Counted from the first letter of the stretch, positions 18,895 through 27,552 are shown. The stretch is DNA of 64,000 nucleotides from Luteibacter sp. OK325 (GCF_003050935.1 NZ_QAOX01000006.1:186001-250000); one strand, 5' to 3'. Translations and numbers: made by a program. Notes: generated by a model from the letters alone, not told the origin.

Positions 18895-19012
18895 TGTAGG
18901 CAGGCCCCGACAGACGAACGCCGGGTATACCCCTAACGTACGTCGGGTCCCATCCCAATGGCCCTCCCCCGGATCATTGGCTTTCCGCGGCGCTCCGGCG
19001 CCGCTTTTTTTT
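18895..19012 (+). ncRNA. Candidate small RNA with C-rich loops
   Basis: A non-coding stretch ends in a textbook terminator: GCGGCGC/GCGCCGC, 4-nt loop, eight Ts (18987-19012). Upstream, CCAATG/CATTGG (18955-18960 with 18975-18980) encloses a 14-nt loop containing CTCCCCC. Before that, CCCGAC...ACG pairs with CGT...GTCGGG (about 18905-18915 with 18937-18947) around a region with CCCC. Three stems with exposed C-runs in about 118 nt resemble the design of the Xanthomonas sX13 RNA; this is an analogy, not a demonstrated homology. The 5' end and promoter are uncertain. Confidence 0.5.
18987..19012 (+). terminator. Strong intrinsic terminator of the C-rich sRNA candidate
   Basis: Perfect 7-bp GC stem with loop TCCG and an uninterrupted run of eight Ts. 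No protein gene on the plus strand precedes it since 18,337, so it marks a separate transcript. Confidence 0.8.
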
Positions 19013-19480
19013 GGCTCATCGCGGAATTCCGGGGACGTACCGGCGCAGAGCCTTCGGTGCCCTGAGGTTCGCGTGGGTCGAGCCAAAGCGCGCGGCAGCA
19101 TCGTCGCCACGCACGCCGGCACAGGCGCGACGGACGTGATCGGCAACTGCATACCAGCAACCGCTTCCGCATCGCCCTGGTGTTCCGGGACGGCCACGCC
19201 AACGGCTCTCTTTCCACTCAACCGTATCGTCGTGAGAGACCTTGGTGTCCACCCTCGAGGCGAGTTCCGCACAAAGTGTAGAGAGCGATGGCGAACCATG
19301 GGCGAGGTGCGAGGTGCGAGGTGCGAAAGAATGCACGGCCTGAAAGCAGAGCGCCCGGCCCCGGTAATCCGCGAAGAACCTTTTTTTGGGACGTCCATCG
19401 GACGTTCAACGCCAGGAAGGCCAGTGCCGTAGCGCCGCCGGCGACACTGCGGGATGTCCGGCACCAAGGCAGGTGTTACC
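19013..19480. other. Gene-poor stretch with a short tandem repeat
   Basis: About 470 bp with no recognisable gene. A 229-codon minus frame crosses it but has Arg/Pro/Ser-rich random composition. It holds three perfect tandem copies of GCGAGGT (19302-19322) and a T7 run near 19380 without a good hairpin. Confidence 0.45.
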
Positions 19481-19732
19481 TCAGGGTGCCGGATTCCTGG
19501 GAAACGTGCCCACCCGCTTTCGTATGTAGATCGCCACGCCGATCGGCAGGTAGCTCCACAGATACACCGCATCGGGATAGCCCGAGTAAGCGAGCAGGAA
19601 GATCGGAATGAGGGGAACGATGAGCGCGAAGGGCCAGAGCATGCCGAGCAGACGATTCAGGGAGACCGCTACAACAAGAACGGCCACGGCGGTGGTCGTC
19701 AGGTTGGCCTCAACGACTGTTGTCCATGTCAT
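19481..19732 (-). CDS. Small hydrophobic membrane protein, unknown
   Basis: 83 residues with two predicted membrane helices (about 12-28 and 33-48) and a third weakly hydrophobic stretch (about 55-70) before a basic tail (IRKRVGTFPRNP). No family is recognised. The Shine-Dalgarno region is weak. It ends the minus-strand group that includes the small protein at 19763-19993 and the truncated DUF3800 gene, and is 30 bp from the former. Confidence 0.5.
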   Translation of the reverse strand: MTWTTVVEANLTTTAVAVLVVAVSLNRLLGMLWPFALIVPLIPIFLLAYSGYPDAVYLWSYLPIGVAIYIRKRVGTFPRNPAP

Positions 19733-19762
19733 CTGTATCGTCTCGCTTCGGATCGCTTTTCT

Positions 19763-19993
19763 TTAAGGCATCTCGGGCACGTTTCCGATGCTCTCAAGCA
19801 TGATCGGATCAGCGTAGTCACCCGTTTCCGGGTTTGCCGCCTGCGCGAACGCGATCACACCCAGGCAGGTCTCACCCATCCGTACAGCCCGACGCCTTGC
19901 CTCGGCTTCCGTCTTGAACGAGAGCGGTGTCATCGCCTCTGTCCTGCCGCGCTTTCCAGTCTTGAAACCCTGCACGATGTAGATCGTTTCCAT
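19763..19993 (-). CDS. Small conserved-looking cytoplasmic protein, unknown
   Basis: 76 residues from ATG 19993 (METIYIVQGFKTGKRG), which has AAGG at suitable spacing; the longer frame to 20041 overlaps the DUF3800 remnant and is less likely. It looks like a soluble alpha/beta protein: an N-terminal strand, a basic turn, an FKTEAEARRRAVRMGE helix and a further strand. The FKTEAEARRRA helix recalls small proteins that handle parameter-type data in accessory regions, but I assign no function. Confidence 0.55.
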   Translation of the reverse strand: METIYIVQGFKTGKRGRTEAMTPLSFKTEAEARRRAVRMGETCLGVIAFAQAANPETGDYADPIMLESIGNVPEMP

Positions 19994-20019
19994 GCTGCCG
20001 CCTTGAGAGTAAGCCGACA

Positions 20020-20433
20020 TCATGCTCCTTTGGATCCGCAAGCGCTGAGACGACTTCCAGGGGTCCAGAAACAGAGTTTTCGAAGATTGATATGGAGCCC
20101 TGGCGTTGCGTCGCCCCTCAGATAAGGCATGACGTTAGGCTTGTACGCGACGATCGCGTGGTAAGAAATGTCATCGTGTTTCGCAAGCAGTGAGGCGGCA
20201 CGTTGGGCAAAGTGGCGACGGGACGGCTCGCAGGCGTCGGTCCACTTCCGCTCTTTCTTGGTGTCCCAGCGACTGGCCTTGTACATGTCCCGAACGACGC
20301 GGTCGAGAAGATGACACTTCTCACCAGGAACGCAGGCAGCAAAAATAGTGAAATACCGGCTGGAGCCTCGTTGACCGTACGGTGGCTCAAACTGCCAGCC
20401 GAGATCACCACTTTCATCCGCGTAAATGTACAA
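20020..20433 (-). pseudogene. DUF3800 protein gene, probably 3'-truncated
   Basis: It opens with MYIYADESGD, the signature of DUF3800 proteins, an RNase H-like fold often found with phage or mobile DNA; the conserved Asp and Glu are present. Family members are usually over 200 residues. This frame has family-like sequence to about residue 118 (HINLRKLCF) and then ends in an unrelated tail (WTPGSRLSACGSKGA), 137 residues in all. The second catalytic half is missing, so I call it a truncated remnant. A short functional variant cannot be excluded. Confidence 0.6.
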
Positions 20434-20450
20434 CCGGCGTTCCTTGTCCG

Positions 20451-20480
20451 GAAAAAGAAAAAGGCCTCCGTGAGGAGGCC
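20451..20480 (-). terminator. Terminator of the minus-strand sRNA candidate
   Basis: Perfect 7-bp stem GGCCTCC/GGAGGCC (20463-20480) with a 4-nt loop, then TTTTTCTTTTT on the minus strand. Confidence 0.85.
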
Positions 20481-20574
20481 TTCGAAGAAGGTGACAGCCC
20501 CTGGGACCGACGCGTTTACAACGCGCTTACGACGCCTTCATGGGTATCGCGGTGAGCCCAGGATTTACCTGTCG
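20451..20574 (-). ncRNA. Candidate small RNA with own promoter and terminator
   Basis: On the minus strand a strong promoter (TTGACG, 17 bp, GATACT at 20581-20609) is followed by about 110 nt with no useful reading frame and then a terminator (GGCCTCC/GGAGGCC, T5-C-T5). The body can fold: CCTGGG near the 5' end pairs with CCCAGG near the terminator, enclosing CGCGTT-GTA-AACGCG. The only ATG in it is followed by a stop after four codons. Promoter, closed fold and terminator together make this the better of the two sRNA candidates. No known family is recognised. Confidence 0.6.
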
Positions 20575-20580
20575 AGCGAA

Positions 20581-20609
20581 AGTATCGGATTCGGGCCATG
20601 TGGCGTCAA
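20581..20609 (-). promoter_or_regulatory. Promoter of the minus-strand sRNA candidate
   Basis: Minus-strand TTGACG (20604-20609) and GATACT (20581-20586) with an exact 17-bp spacer. Predicted start near 20574. Confidence 0.6.
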
Positions 20610-20701
20610 GTCAGCGTTGACGATTACATGGCGCAAGCGAACCACCCGGTAACGTGGGCGGAGCCGTACAGCCATTGCCTTCTACCGAAAGCGCGCCCAA
20701 A

Positions 20702-20733
20702 GAAAAAGCGCGAACCGTGAGGTCCGCGCTTTT
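20702..20733 (-). terminator. Terminator of first initiator tRNA gene
   Basis: On the minus strand AAAAGCGCG and CGCGCTTTT pair, continuing inward with ACC/GGT and ending in a T-run, 10 nt after the tRNA 3' end. Confidence 0.75.
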
Positions 20734-20742
20734 CAGGAATAC

Positions 20743-20819
<77 letters not shown>

Positions 20820-20930
20820 TCAGAGCCGCCAAGTATACCCAAAATCGTGGCCCAGGACCATGCCTGATGCAGCGGATTGCCGACAAGAGTAGCGTCGACC
20901 CACGTCCCATGCCGCAAAAGGAGAATTGCC

Positions 20931-21284
20931 TTGTACCGCATGCTCATCGGCTGCTTTATCTTCGTCAGCGCTGCCAGTTTCGCTGAAACGCCCCAGGGTG
21001 TTGACCGCGCGTCACCCATGACTAGCTTCGCCACGCACAAGTCGTCGGATGCGTTCGTCCAATGTGTGCTTGACGCATCGCGAAGCGAATTCCCGGCCAG
21101 CCAGGTCGAATCCAGGCAAACGAGCAAGTTGATCTCGATCAGCCGTGCACCGCCTGCCGAAGTGGCCGCCGTCGTGGATGTCGAAGACGGCGGAGGCGGC
21201 ACTCGCGTGGTGATCATACGCACCGCCTCCCGCGCGCAGCCGCAACGGGATCCCGCCGTGAAGATTGCCCGCAACTGCCAGTAA
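20931..21284 (+). CDS. Small exported protein of unknown function
   Basis: TTG 20931 is chosen because AAAAGGAG lies exactly 7 nt upstream; it gives LYRMLIGCFIFVSAASFA as a signal peptide, cleaved after about residue 18. An in-frame ATG at 20940 is the alternative. The mature part, about 99 residues, has two cysteines (FVQCVLDASR and the C-terminal ARNCQ) that could form a disulfide, and alternating polar strands. No family is recognised. It lies between the two initiator tRNA genes on the opposite strand and shares a bidirectional terminator with copy 2. Confidence 0.65.
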   Translation: MYRMLIGCFIFVSAASFAETPQGVDRASPMTSFATHKSSDAFVQCVLDASRSEFPASQVESRQTSKLISISRAPPAEVAAVVDVEDGGGGTRVVIIRTASRAQPQRDPAVKIARNCQ

Positions 21285-21294
21285 TCTCAGACAA

Positions 21295-21331
21295 AGAAAA
21301 AGGCGCGAACCGTGAGGTTCGCGCCTTTTCT
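21295..21331. terminator. Bidirectional terminator between exported-protein gene and tRNA-fMet copy 2
   Basis: Perfect 14-bp hairpin with AAAAGGCGCGAACC and its complement around loop GTGA, A-rich on one side and T-rich on the other. Confidence 0.85.
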
Positions 21332-21339
21332 TATAAAGC

Positions 21340-21416
<77 letters not shown>

Positions 21417-21428
21417 TCAGAGTCGGCA

Positions 21429-21457
21429 AGTATACGGAGGTGGCCGGATTCTTGCAA
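21429..21457 (-). promoter_or_regulatory. Promoter of tRNA-fMet copy 2
   Basis: Minus-strand TTGCAA (21452-21457), 17-bp spacer, TATACT (21429-21434). Confidence 0.75.
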
Positions 21458-21498
21458 GCGATCTGCAACAAAAAATCAACAATGCAGGGATCCCCATG

Positions 21499-21532
21499 AA
21501 AAAAGGCGCGAACCGAAGTCCGCGCCTTCTTC
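21499..21532 (-). terminator. Terminator of the nuo operon
   Basis: AAGGCGCG/CGCGCCTT hairpin (21503-21528) followed by Ts on the minus strand, 20 bp after the nuoN stop. Confidence 0.8.
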
Positions 21533-21552
21533 ATACCAGCGTGACAAGGAAC

Positions 21553-23013
21553 TCAGCCCGCGAAGGCTCTCTCGCACCAGGTCAGCAGCGGCGACCAGGC
21601 AAAGCCCAGCACCAGCAGCGCGAGCGCGTTGAGCGAAAGCACCCAGCGAGCCGGCGCGTCGGCGGTGGCACGAACGTCCGTGCCTTCGGTCGGCGCGTCG
21701 AAGTACATGACCTTGACCACACGCAGGTAGTAGTACAAGCCGATGATGGCGGCGACCGCACCCACCAGGGCCAGCCACAGCATGCCCGCATCCACGGCCG
21801 CCTTCAGTACCAGCAGCTTGCCGTAGAAACCAAACAGAGGCGGCACGCCGGCCAGCGAGAACATGATCAGCAACATCAGGAAAGCGAACCACGGCGAACG
21901 CTGGTTGAGGCCCTTCAGGTCGTCGATCTCTTCGCACTCGAAGCCCGAGCGCGACAGCACGATGATCATGCCGAAGGCCGCAGCGCTGGTCAGCGCATAG
22001 CTCACCGCATAGAACATCGATGCCGAGTAGCCTTCCGGACCGGCGTTGACGAAGCCGACCAGCAGGTAACCCATGTGCGAGATGGTCGAATAGGCCAGCA
22101 GGCGCTTGAGGTTGGTCTGTACCAGGGCAACGAGGTTACCGATCGCCAGCGAGAGCACGGCAAGCACCGCCAGCATCAGCTGCCACTGCGGGGCCAGCCC
22201 GGTCGCGCCACCGGCCGCATCGCCCATGCCCGTCGAAAGCAGACGGTAGGCCATGCCGAACGCGGCCAGCTTCTGCGCCGAACCGATGAACACGGTCACG
22301 GCGGTCGGCGAGCCCTGGTAAACGTCCGGAATCCACATGTGGAACGGCGCGGCGCCGAGCTTGAAGCCGATGCCGGTGATCATGAAGACCAGGCCGAACA
22401 GCAGCAGGGTCTTCCACTCGGTACCGACGATGGCCGCATGGATCGTGTGCAGGTCGAGGCTGTGCGTGGCGCCGTAAACCATGGACATGCCGTAGAGCAG
22501 CATGCCCGAGGCCAGCGCACCCAGCACGAAGTACTTGATCGCCGCTTCCGACGAGAGGCTCGAGTCGCGGTTGAGCGCGACCAGGGCGTACGACGAGAGC
22601 GTGAGCAGTTCGAGGCCCAGGTACGAGGTAACCAGGCTACCGGCCGAGACCAGGAACATGATGCCGACGGTGGCGAAGATGGTCAGCGTGTAGAACTCGC
22701 CGAACGGAATCGCGCGCTCCTTAAGGTACGGACGTGCATACACGAAGATCATCGCGGTGATGACCAGCGAGAACAGCTTCAGCACTTCCGCCACGCCATC
22801 GCGGACGAACATGCCGCCGAACGCCGTGACCGACGAGGCAGGCTGGCCGCTGACGACGAGGTACGCGCCGACCAGCAGGACGAGGATGGAGAGCCAGTGC
22901 ACTGCGCCCTTCTGGCCGGGCTTGAGCCATGCATCCAGAAGAAGCAGCACGCAGGCCGCGACCACGAGATAAATCTCGGGGAGCAGGATCAGGATGTCGT
23001 TGATACTCGGCAT
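21553..23013 (-). CDS. nuoN: NADH-quinone oxidoreductase subunit N
   Basis: Antiporter-like proton-pumping subunit of complex I, with about 14 membrane helices in 486 residues. Typical segments are GLELLTLSSYALVAL, the channel Lys region GFKLGAAPFHMWIPDVYQGSP and the YSTISHMGY helix. ATG 23013 (MPSINDILILLPEIY) follows GGGAA; the longer frame reaches into nuoM and is rejected. Last gene of the operon, 13 bp after nuoM and followed by a terminator. Confidence 0.97.
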   Translation of the reverse strand: MPSINDILILLPEIYLVVAACVLLLLDAWLKPGQKGAVHWLSILVLLVGAYLVVSGQPASSVTAFGGMFVRDGVAEVLKLFSLVITAMIFVYARPYLKERAIPFGEFYTLTIFATVGIMFLVSAGSLVTSYLGLELLTLSSYALVALNRDSSLSSEAAIKYFVLGALASGMLLYGMSMVYGATHSLDLHTIHAAIVGTEWKTLLLFGLVFMITGIGFKLGAAPFHMWIPDVYQGSPTAVTVFIGSAQKLAAFGMAYRLLSTGMGDAAGGATGLAPQWQLMLAVLAVLSLAIGNLVALVQTNLKRLLAYSTISHMGYLLVGFVNAGPEGYSASMFYAVSYALTSAAAFGMIIVLSRSGFECEEIDDLKGLNQRSPWFAFLMLLIMFSLAGVPPLFGFYGKLLVLKAAVDAGMLWLALVGAVAAIIGLYYYLRVVKVMYFDAPTEGTDVRATADAPARWVLSLNALALLVLGFAWSPLLTWCERAFAG

Positions 23014-23026
23014 GGGTAGTTCCCGC

Positions 23027-24538
23027 TCAGACTTTGGTGATGGCCAGTTGCTCGACAATCCGAGCAACCGACGCATCCATCAGGTGGACCAGCGGCTCCG
23101 GCCAGATGCCGAAGAGCAGCACACCGGCGGCGAACGCGCTCAGCATGAAGATTTCGCGACCGTTGACGTCCTTCAGTTCCGCGACGTGCTTGTTGGTGAC
23201 GTTGCCCCAGAGCACGCGCTTCACCATCCACAAGGTGTAGGCAGCGCCGATGATCAGGGTGAACGCTGCGAACAGCGCGATCCACGGGTTGGCACTGAAC
23301 GCGGCCAGGATGACCATGAACTCGCCGACGAAACCACTGGTGCCCGGCAGGCCGCTGTTGGCCATGGCGAACAGCACGTAGAACGGGGCGAAGATCGGCA
23401 TCACGTTGATGACACCGCCGTAGTCCTTGATCTGACGCGTATGCATGCGGTCGTACAGCACGCCGATGCAGCTGAACATCGCGCCGGAGATGAAGCCGTG
23501 CGAGATCATCTGGACCATCGCACCCTGCATGCCCAGGCGCGCGGCATCGGGGTTGTTCGTCTCACGCACCAGGATGAAGGCGATGAAGATGCCCAGGGTG
23601 ACGAAACCCATGTGCGCGATGGACGAGTACGCCACCAGTTTCTTCATGTCCTGCTGGACGAGGGCGATGTAGCCGATATAGCAGACCGCGATGAGGCTGA
23701 GGACGATGATCAGCCACTCGTAGTGCTGCGAGGCATCCGGCGCGATCGGCAGGCTGAAACGGATGAATCCGTAGCCACCGATCTTCAGCATGACGGCCGC
23801 CAGCACCACCGAACCACCGGTAGGCGCTTCCACGTGGGCGTCCGGCAGCCAGGTGTGCACCGGCACCATCGGGACCTTGATGGCGAAGCCCAGCAGGAAG
23901 GCGAAGAACAGCCAGCTCTGCTCGGTCAGCGTCAGGTGCACCGCGGCCATGTCCGAGATAGCGAAACTGCCACCGGTCTTGTGCCACAGGTAAAGCAGGC
24001 CGACCAGCATGAAGATCGAGCCGAAGAACGTGTAGATGAAGAACTTCAGCGTGGCGTAGACGCGACGCGGACCACCCCAGATACCGATGATGATGAACAT
24101 CGGGATCAGCATGGCTTCGAAGAACACGTAGAACAGCATCGCGTCCGTTGCGCAGAAGACGCCGATCATCGCACCTTCGAGCATCAGCATCGCCGCCATG
24201 TACTGGTGCGGCTTGTTCTGGATGATCTCCCACGCGCCCACGATCACCAGGATCTGGGTGAAGGTCGTGAGGATGATCAGTGCGACCGAAATACCATCGA
24301 CGGCGAGCGAGTAGTTGATGCCCAGGGACGGGATCCAGCTCATCGATTCGTTGAGCTGCATCGTACCCGTGGTGGCGTCGTAAGCAGGGATGAGGGCCAG
24401 GCTGGCGGCGAACGTGGCGACCGCGACCAGAAGCGATATCCAGCGGGCAAGGCCGGGGCGTCCGTTCCCGGCGAGCAGCACCGGAATGGCGCCGACGACC
24501 GGGAGCCAGATCAGCAGGCTGAGCAAGTGATTCGACAT
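23027..24538 (-). CDS. nuoM: NADH-quinone oxidoreductase subunit M
   Basis: Second antiporter-like subunit of complex I, 503 residues and about 14 helices. Diagnostic segments are NYSLAVDGISVALIILTTF, the conserved Glu in FYVFFEAMLIPMFIIIGIWGG, the Lys-bearing KVPMVPVHTWLPDAHVEAPT and YSSIAHMGFVTLGIF. Start ATG 24538 (MSNHLLSLLIW). It lies 14 bp after nuoL and 13 bp before nuoN. Confidence 0.97.
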   Translation of the reverse strand: MSNHLLSLLIWLPVVGAIPVLLAGNGRPGLARWISLLVAVATFAASLALIPAYDATTGTMQLNESMSWIPSLGINYSLAVDGISVALIILTTFTQILVIVGAWEIIQNKPHQYMAAMLMLEGAMIGVFCATDAMLFYVFFEAMLIPMFIIIGIWGGPRRVYATLKFFIYTFFGSIFMLVGLLYLWHKTGGSFAISDMAAVHLTLTEQSWLFFAFLLGFAIKVPMVPVHTWLPDAHVEAPTGGSVVLAAVMLKIGGYGFIRFSLPIAPDASQHYEWLIIVLSLIAVCYIGYIALVQQDMKKLVAYSSIAHMGFVTLGIFIAFILVRETNNPDAARLGMQGAMVQMISHGFISGAMFSCIGVLYDRMHTRQIKDYGGVINVMPIFAPFYVLFAMANSGLPGTSGFVGEFMVILAAFSANPWIALFAAFTLIIGAAYTLWMVKRVLWGNVTNKHVAELKDVNGREIFMLSAFAAGVLLFGIWPEPLVHLMDASVARIVEQLAITKV

Positions 24539-24552
24539 AGAGCTCGTTTCCC

Positions 24553-26586
24553 TTATTGCCCGATCAGCCAGTACCCGCCCAAGAGCAGGATGAGGCCGAG
24601 AATCATGGCGAACACGTAGTGGAAGAGGAATCCGGATTGCAGGCGGCGGACGCCACCGGCGATGCGCTGCACAAGGTTGGCCGAGCCGTTGACGATCGCA
24701 CCATCGATGATGGCGGTATCGCCCACCTTCGACAGGCCTTCGCCCAGCTTCACGCCACCCTTCGCAAACACCGCGAAGTAGAGTTCATCGATCCAGTACT
24801 TGTGGTCTAGCAGCTCATACACCGGCTTCAGCGCGTTCTTGATCTTTCCGGCAAGGGCGACATTGAAGAGGTAGATGTAGGTGGCAACGGCGAAGCCGGC
24901 GAACGCGATCCAGAACGGCGGCTGTGCAAAGCCGTGCAGGCCTGCCGCCAGCGCACCGTGGAACTCGTGGCCGAGTTCGGCCAGCACGTCGTTCGCTTCG
25001 TTGACGTGGATGGCCTTGCCGAACCAGTCGCCGAACAGCATCGGGCCGACGGTGAGGCCACCGATGACGATCGACGGGATCGCGAGCAGGATCAGCGGAA
25101 CGGTAACGACCCACGGCGATTCGTGCGGTGCATGCTCGAGCACGCCGGGCGTACCGTGATGGTCATCGTCGTCGTGCGCGTCATGACCGTGGCCATGCGC
25201 CTTGTGCTCGATCGTGAAGCGCTCCTTGCCGTGGAAGGTCATGTACAGCAGGCGGAAGCTGTAGAGCGAGGTGACGAACACACCGCCCAGCACGCAGAAG
25301 TATGCGTAACCGGCGCCCCAGCGATGCGATTCGCCGACGGCCTCGATGATCGCGTCCTTCGAGTAGAACCCTGCGAAGAACGGCGTCCCGGCCAGGGCCA
25401 GCGAACCGATCCACATCGTTATCCAGGTGACCGGCATGTACTTGCGCAGGCCGCCCATGTAACGCATGTCCTGCTCGTGGTGCATGCCCATGATGACCGA
25501 GCCCGCGCCGAGGAACAGCAGCGCCTTGAAGAAGGCGTGGGTCATCAGGTGGAACACCGCGCCGCTATAGGCGGACACGCCGAGTGCGACGGTCATGTAA
25601 CCGAGCTGCGAGAGCGTCGAGTACGCGATGACGCGCTTGATGTCGTTCTGGACGATGCCGATCAGGCCGGTGAACAGCGCCGTGGTCGCACCGATCACAA
25701 GTATGAACGACAGCGCCGCATCGGTCAGCTCGAAGATCGGCGACATGCGCGCGACCATGAAGATACCGGCGGTGACCATGGTCGCCGCGTGGATCAGCGC
25801 CGAGATGGGCGTGGGGCCTTCCATCGAATCCGGCAGCCACACGTGCAGCGGCACCTGGGCGGACTTGCCCATCGCACCGATGAACAGGAGGATGCCGATG
25901 ACGGTAGCGGCGTCCCAGGCATGGTTCTGGGTGATCTGCAACGTCTTGCCGACCAGCTCGGGAGCGTGGTCGAAGGCGGTCTGGTAATCCAGCGTGCCCA
26001 TGAAGTACAGGATCGCCGAGATACCGAGCAGGAAACCAAAGTCGCCCACGCGGTTGACCAGGAAGGCCTTGAGGTTGGCGAAGATCGCCGTCGGGCGCTT
26101 GTACCAGAAGCCGATCAGCAGGTACGACACCAGGCCCACCGCTTCCCAGCCGAAGAACAGCTGCATGAAGTTGTTGCTCATCACGAGCATCAACATCGAG
26201 AAGGTGAACAGGGAGATGTAGCTGAAGAAGCGCTGGTAGCTCGGGTCTTCCGCCATGTAGCCGATGGTGTACAGATGCACCAGCAGCGACACGAAGGTCA
26301 CCACCACCATCATCATGGCGGTGAGGCGGTCGATCATGAAGCCGACCGAGGCGTGGAAGCGACCGATCTCGAACCAGGTGTAGACGTCCTGGTTGAAGTT
26401 CTGTGCGCCGCCCCAGACCAGCTGGTAGAGAACGTAGAACGACAGGCCACAGGCAATCGCCACGCCCAGGATGGTCGCGGTGTGCGCCCCTGCCCGGCCG
26501 ATCAGCTTGCCGAAGAGGCCGGCCAGGATCGCGCCCACCAGAGGGGCCAGTGCGATCGTCAGCAGGATTGAAAGCGAGAGACTCAT
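24553..26586 (-). CDS. nuoL: NADH-quinone oxidoreductase subunit L
   Basis: Distal proton-pumping subunit with the long lateral helix that braces the membrane arm; 677 residues, about 16 helices. Key segments: GFMIDRLTAMMMVVVTFVS, FFGWEAVGLVSYLLIGFW with the conserved Glu, KSAQVPLHVWLPDSMEGPTPISALIHAATMV and YSTLSQLGYM. A His/Asp-rich insertion (HKAHGHGHDAHDDDDHH, about 462-480) lies in a loop before the lateral helix. Start ATG 26586, 4 bp after the nuoK stop. Confidence 0.97.
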   Translation of the reverse strand: MSLSLSILLTIALAPLVGAILAGLFGKLIGRAGAHTATILGVAIACGLSFYVLYQLVWGGAQNFNQDVYTWFEIGRFHASVGFMIDRLTAMMMVVVTFVSLLVHLYTIGYMAEDPSYQRFFSYISLFTFSMLMLVMSNNFMQLFFGWEAVGLVSYLLIGFWYKRPTAIFANLKAFLVNRVGDFGFLLGISAILYFMGTLDYQTAFDHAPELVGKTLQITQNHAWDAATVIGILLFIGAMGKSAQVPLHVWLPDSMEGPTPISALIHAATMVTAGIFMVARMSPIFELTDAALSFILVIGATTALFTGLIGIVQNDIKRVIAYSTLSQLGYMTVALGVSAYSGAVFHLMTHAFFKALLFLGAGSVIMGMHHEQDMRYMGGLRKYMPVTWITMWIGSLALAGTPFFAGFYSKDAIIEAVGESHRWGAGYAYFCVLGGVFVTSLYSFRLLYMTFHGKERFTIEHKAHGHGHDAHDDDDHHGTPGVLEHAPHESPWVVTVPLILLAIPSIVIGGLTVGPMLFGDWFGKAIHVNEANDVLAELGHEFHGALAAGLHGFAQPPFWIAFAGFAVATYIYLFNVALAGKIKNALKPVYELLDHKYWIDELYFAVFAKGGVKLGEGLSKVGDTAIIDGAIVNGSANLVQRIAGGVRRLQSGFLFHYVFAMILGLILLLGGYWLIGQ

Positions 26587-26590
26587 CGGA

Positions 26591-26896
26591 TCAACCCTTC
26601 ATGCTGTCGATTTCGGCGACATTGATCGTGCTCCGGTTACGGAACAACAGGACCAGGATCGCCAGGCCGATAGCGGATTCCGCCGCGGCCACGGTAAGGA
26701 TGAAGAACACGAAGACCTGGCCGCCCACATCGCCGAAGAAGCGCGAGAAAGCCACGAAGTTGGTGTTCACCGCCAGGAGCATCAGCTCGATCGCCATGAG
26801 CAGCACGATCACGTTCTTGCGGTTGATGAAGAGTCCGGCGACCGCGATACAGAAGAGGATCGCGCCGAGGACGATGTAATGGGAAAGCGTGATCAC
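26591..26896 (-). CDS. nuoK: NADH-quinone oxidoreductase subunit K
   Basis: Small three-helix subunit of complex I, 101 residues, with the two conserved membrane Glu residues (one in [11 protein letters not shown], one in [19 protein letters not shown]). The start is GTG 26896: it overlaps the nuoJ stop as GTGA (4 nt), indicating translational coupling. The reading [14 protein letters not shown] matches the family. Confidence 0.97.
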   Translation of the reverse strand: MITLSHYIVLGAILFCIAVAGLFINRKNVIVLLMAIELMLLAVNTNFVAFSRFFGDVGGQVFVFFILTVAAAESAIGLAILVLLFRNRSTINVAEIDSMKG

Positions 26897-27552
26897 TTGG
26901 CGTTCTCCTGCGTCGGGTCGACGACCGGCGCCGGGGCCGGGCTGACGGAAGCCATCTGTTCGGTGGCGACCTTGATCACGCGGACGCGGTCGGTGGCCTG
27001 GACTTCAACCTGCTGCGAAGCGGTCTGGTGACGGACACCGACGCGCTGACGAAGGGTCAGGGCCACGGCAGCGACGATACCCACGGTGAGGATCAGGGCG
27101 GCAATCTCGAACGGCAGCAGGAAGTCGGTGTAAAGGGCCTGGCCCAGCCACGCGACGTTCGAGTTGCCGGCCGGGTTGGGACCGAGCGTGTGCGCGTGCA
27201 TGGCCTTCACGCCGATCATCGCCAGCATTTCCACCAGCATGACCACGGCGACGACGATGCCTACCGGCAGGTAGCGGATGAAGCCCTCGCGGACGACCTC
27301 CTGCTTGATGTCCAGCATCATGACCACGAACAGGAACAGCACCATCACCGCGCCGACGTAGACGACGACCAGGGCGACGGCCAAAAACTCCGCTTCGGCC
27401 AGCAGCCAGACGCAGGCCATGCTGAAGAAGGTCAGCACCAGCGAGAGCACGGCGTGGACCGAGTTCTTCACGGTGATGACCATCAGCGCACCGATGACGG
27501 CTACCGCGGCGAAGAGGTAGAAACAGATGAGTTGAAGCAGATCGGTATTCAT
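26893..27552 (-). CDS. nuoJ: NADH-quinone oxidoreductase subunit J
   Basis: Membrane subunit at the quinone-proximal end of the proton path, five helices, with the conserved [18 protein letters not shown] segment. ATG 27552 ([15 protein letters not shown]) is preceded by GGAG; the track-length frame upstream lies within the nuoI end and is rejected. At 219 residues it is slightly long, because of a C-terminal hydrophilic tail of about 45 residues ending in a Pro/Ala-rich stretch ([16 protein letters not shown]). That tail is not part of the core fold. Confidence 0.95.
   Translation of the reverse strand: MNTDLLQLICFYLFAAVAVIGALMVITVKNSVHAVLSLVLTFFSMACVWLLAEAEFLAVALVVVYVGAVMVLFLFVVMMLDIKQEVVREGFIRYLPVGIVVAVVMLVEMLAMIGVKAMHAHTLGPNPAGNSNVAWLGQALYTDFLLPFEIAALILTVGIVAAVALTLRQRVGVRHQTASQQVEVQATDRVRVIKVATEQMASVSPAPAPVVDPTQENAK

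Noticed and set aside
18883..19572. 229-codon minus-strand frame between the antitoxin and small membrane protein
   Set aside because: No recognisable domain, random Arg/Pro/Ser-rich composition, and it covers the antisense of the sRNA candidate and its terminator.
20877..20930. Upstream extension of the small exported protein to 20877
   Set aside because: It would put charged residues before the signal peptide; the TTG at 20931 has an ideal ribosome site.
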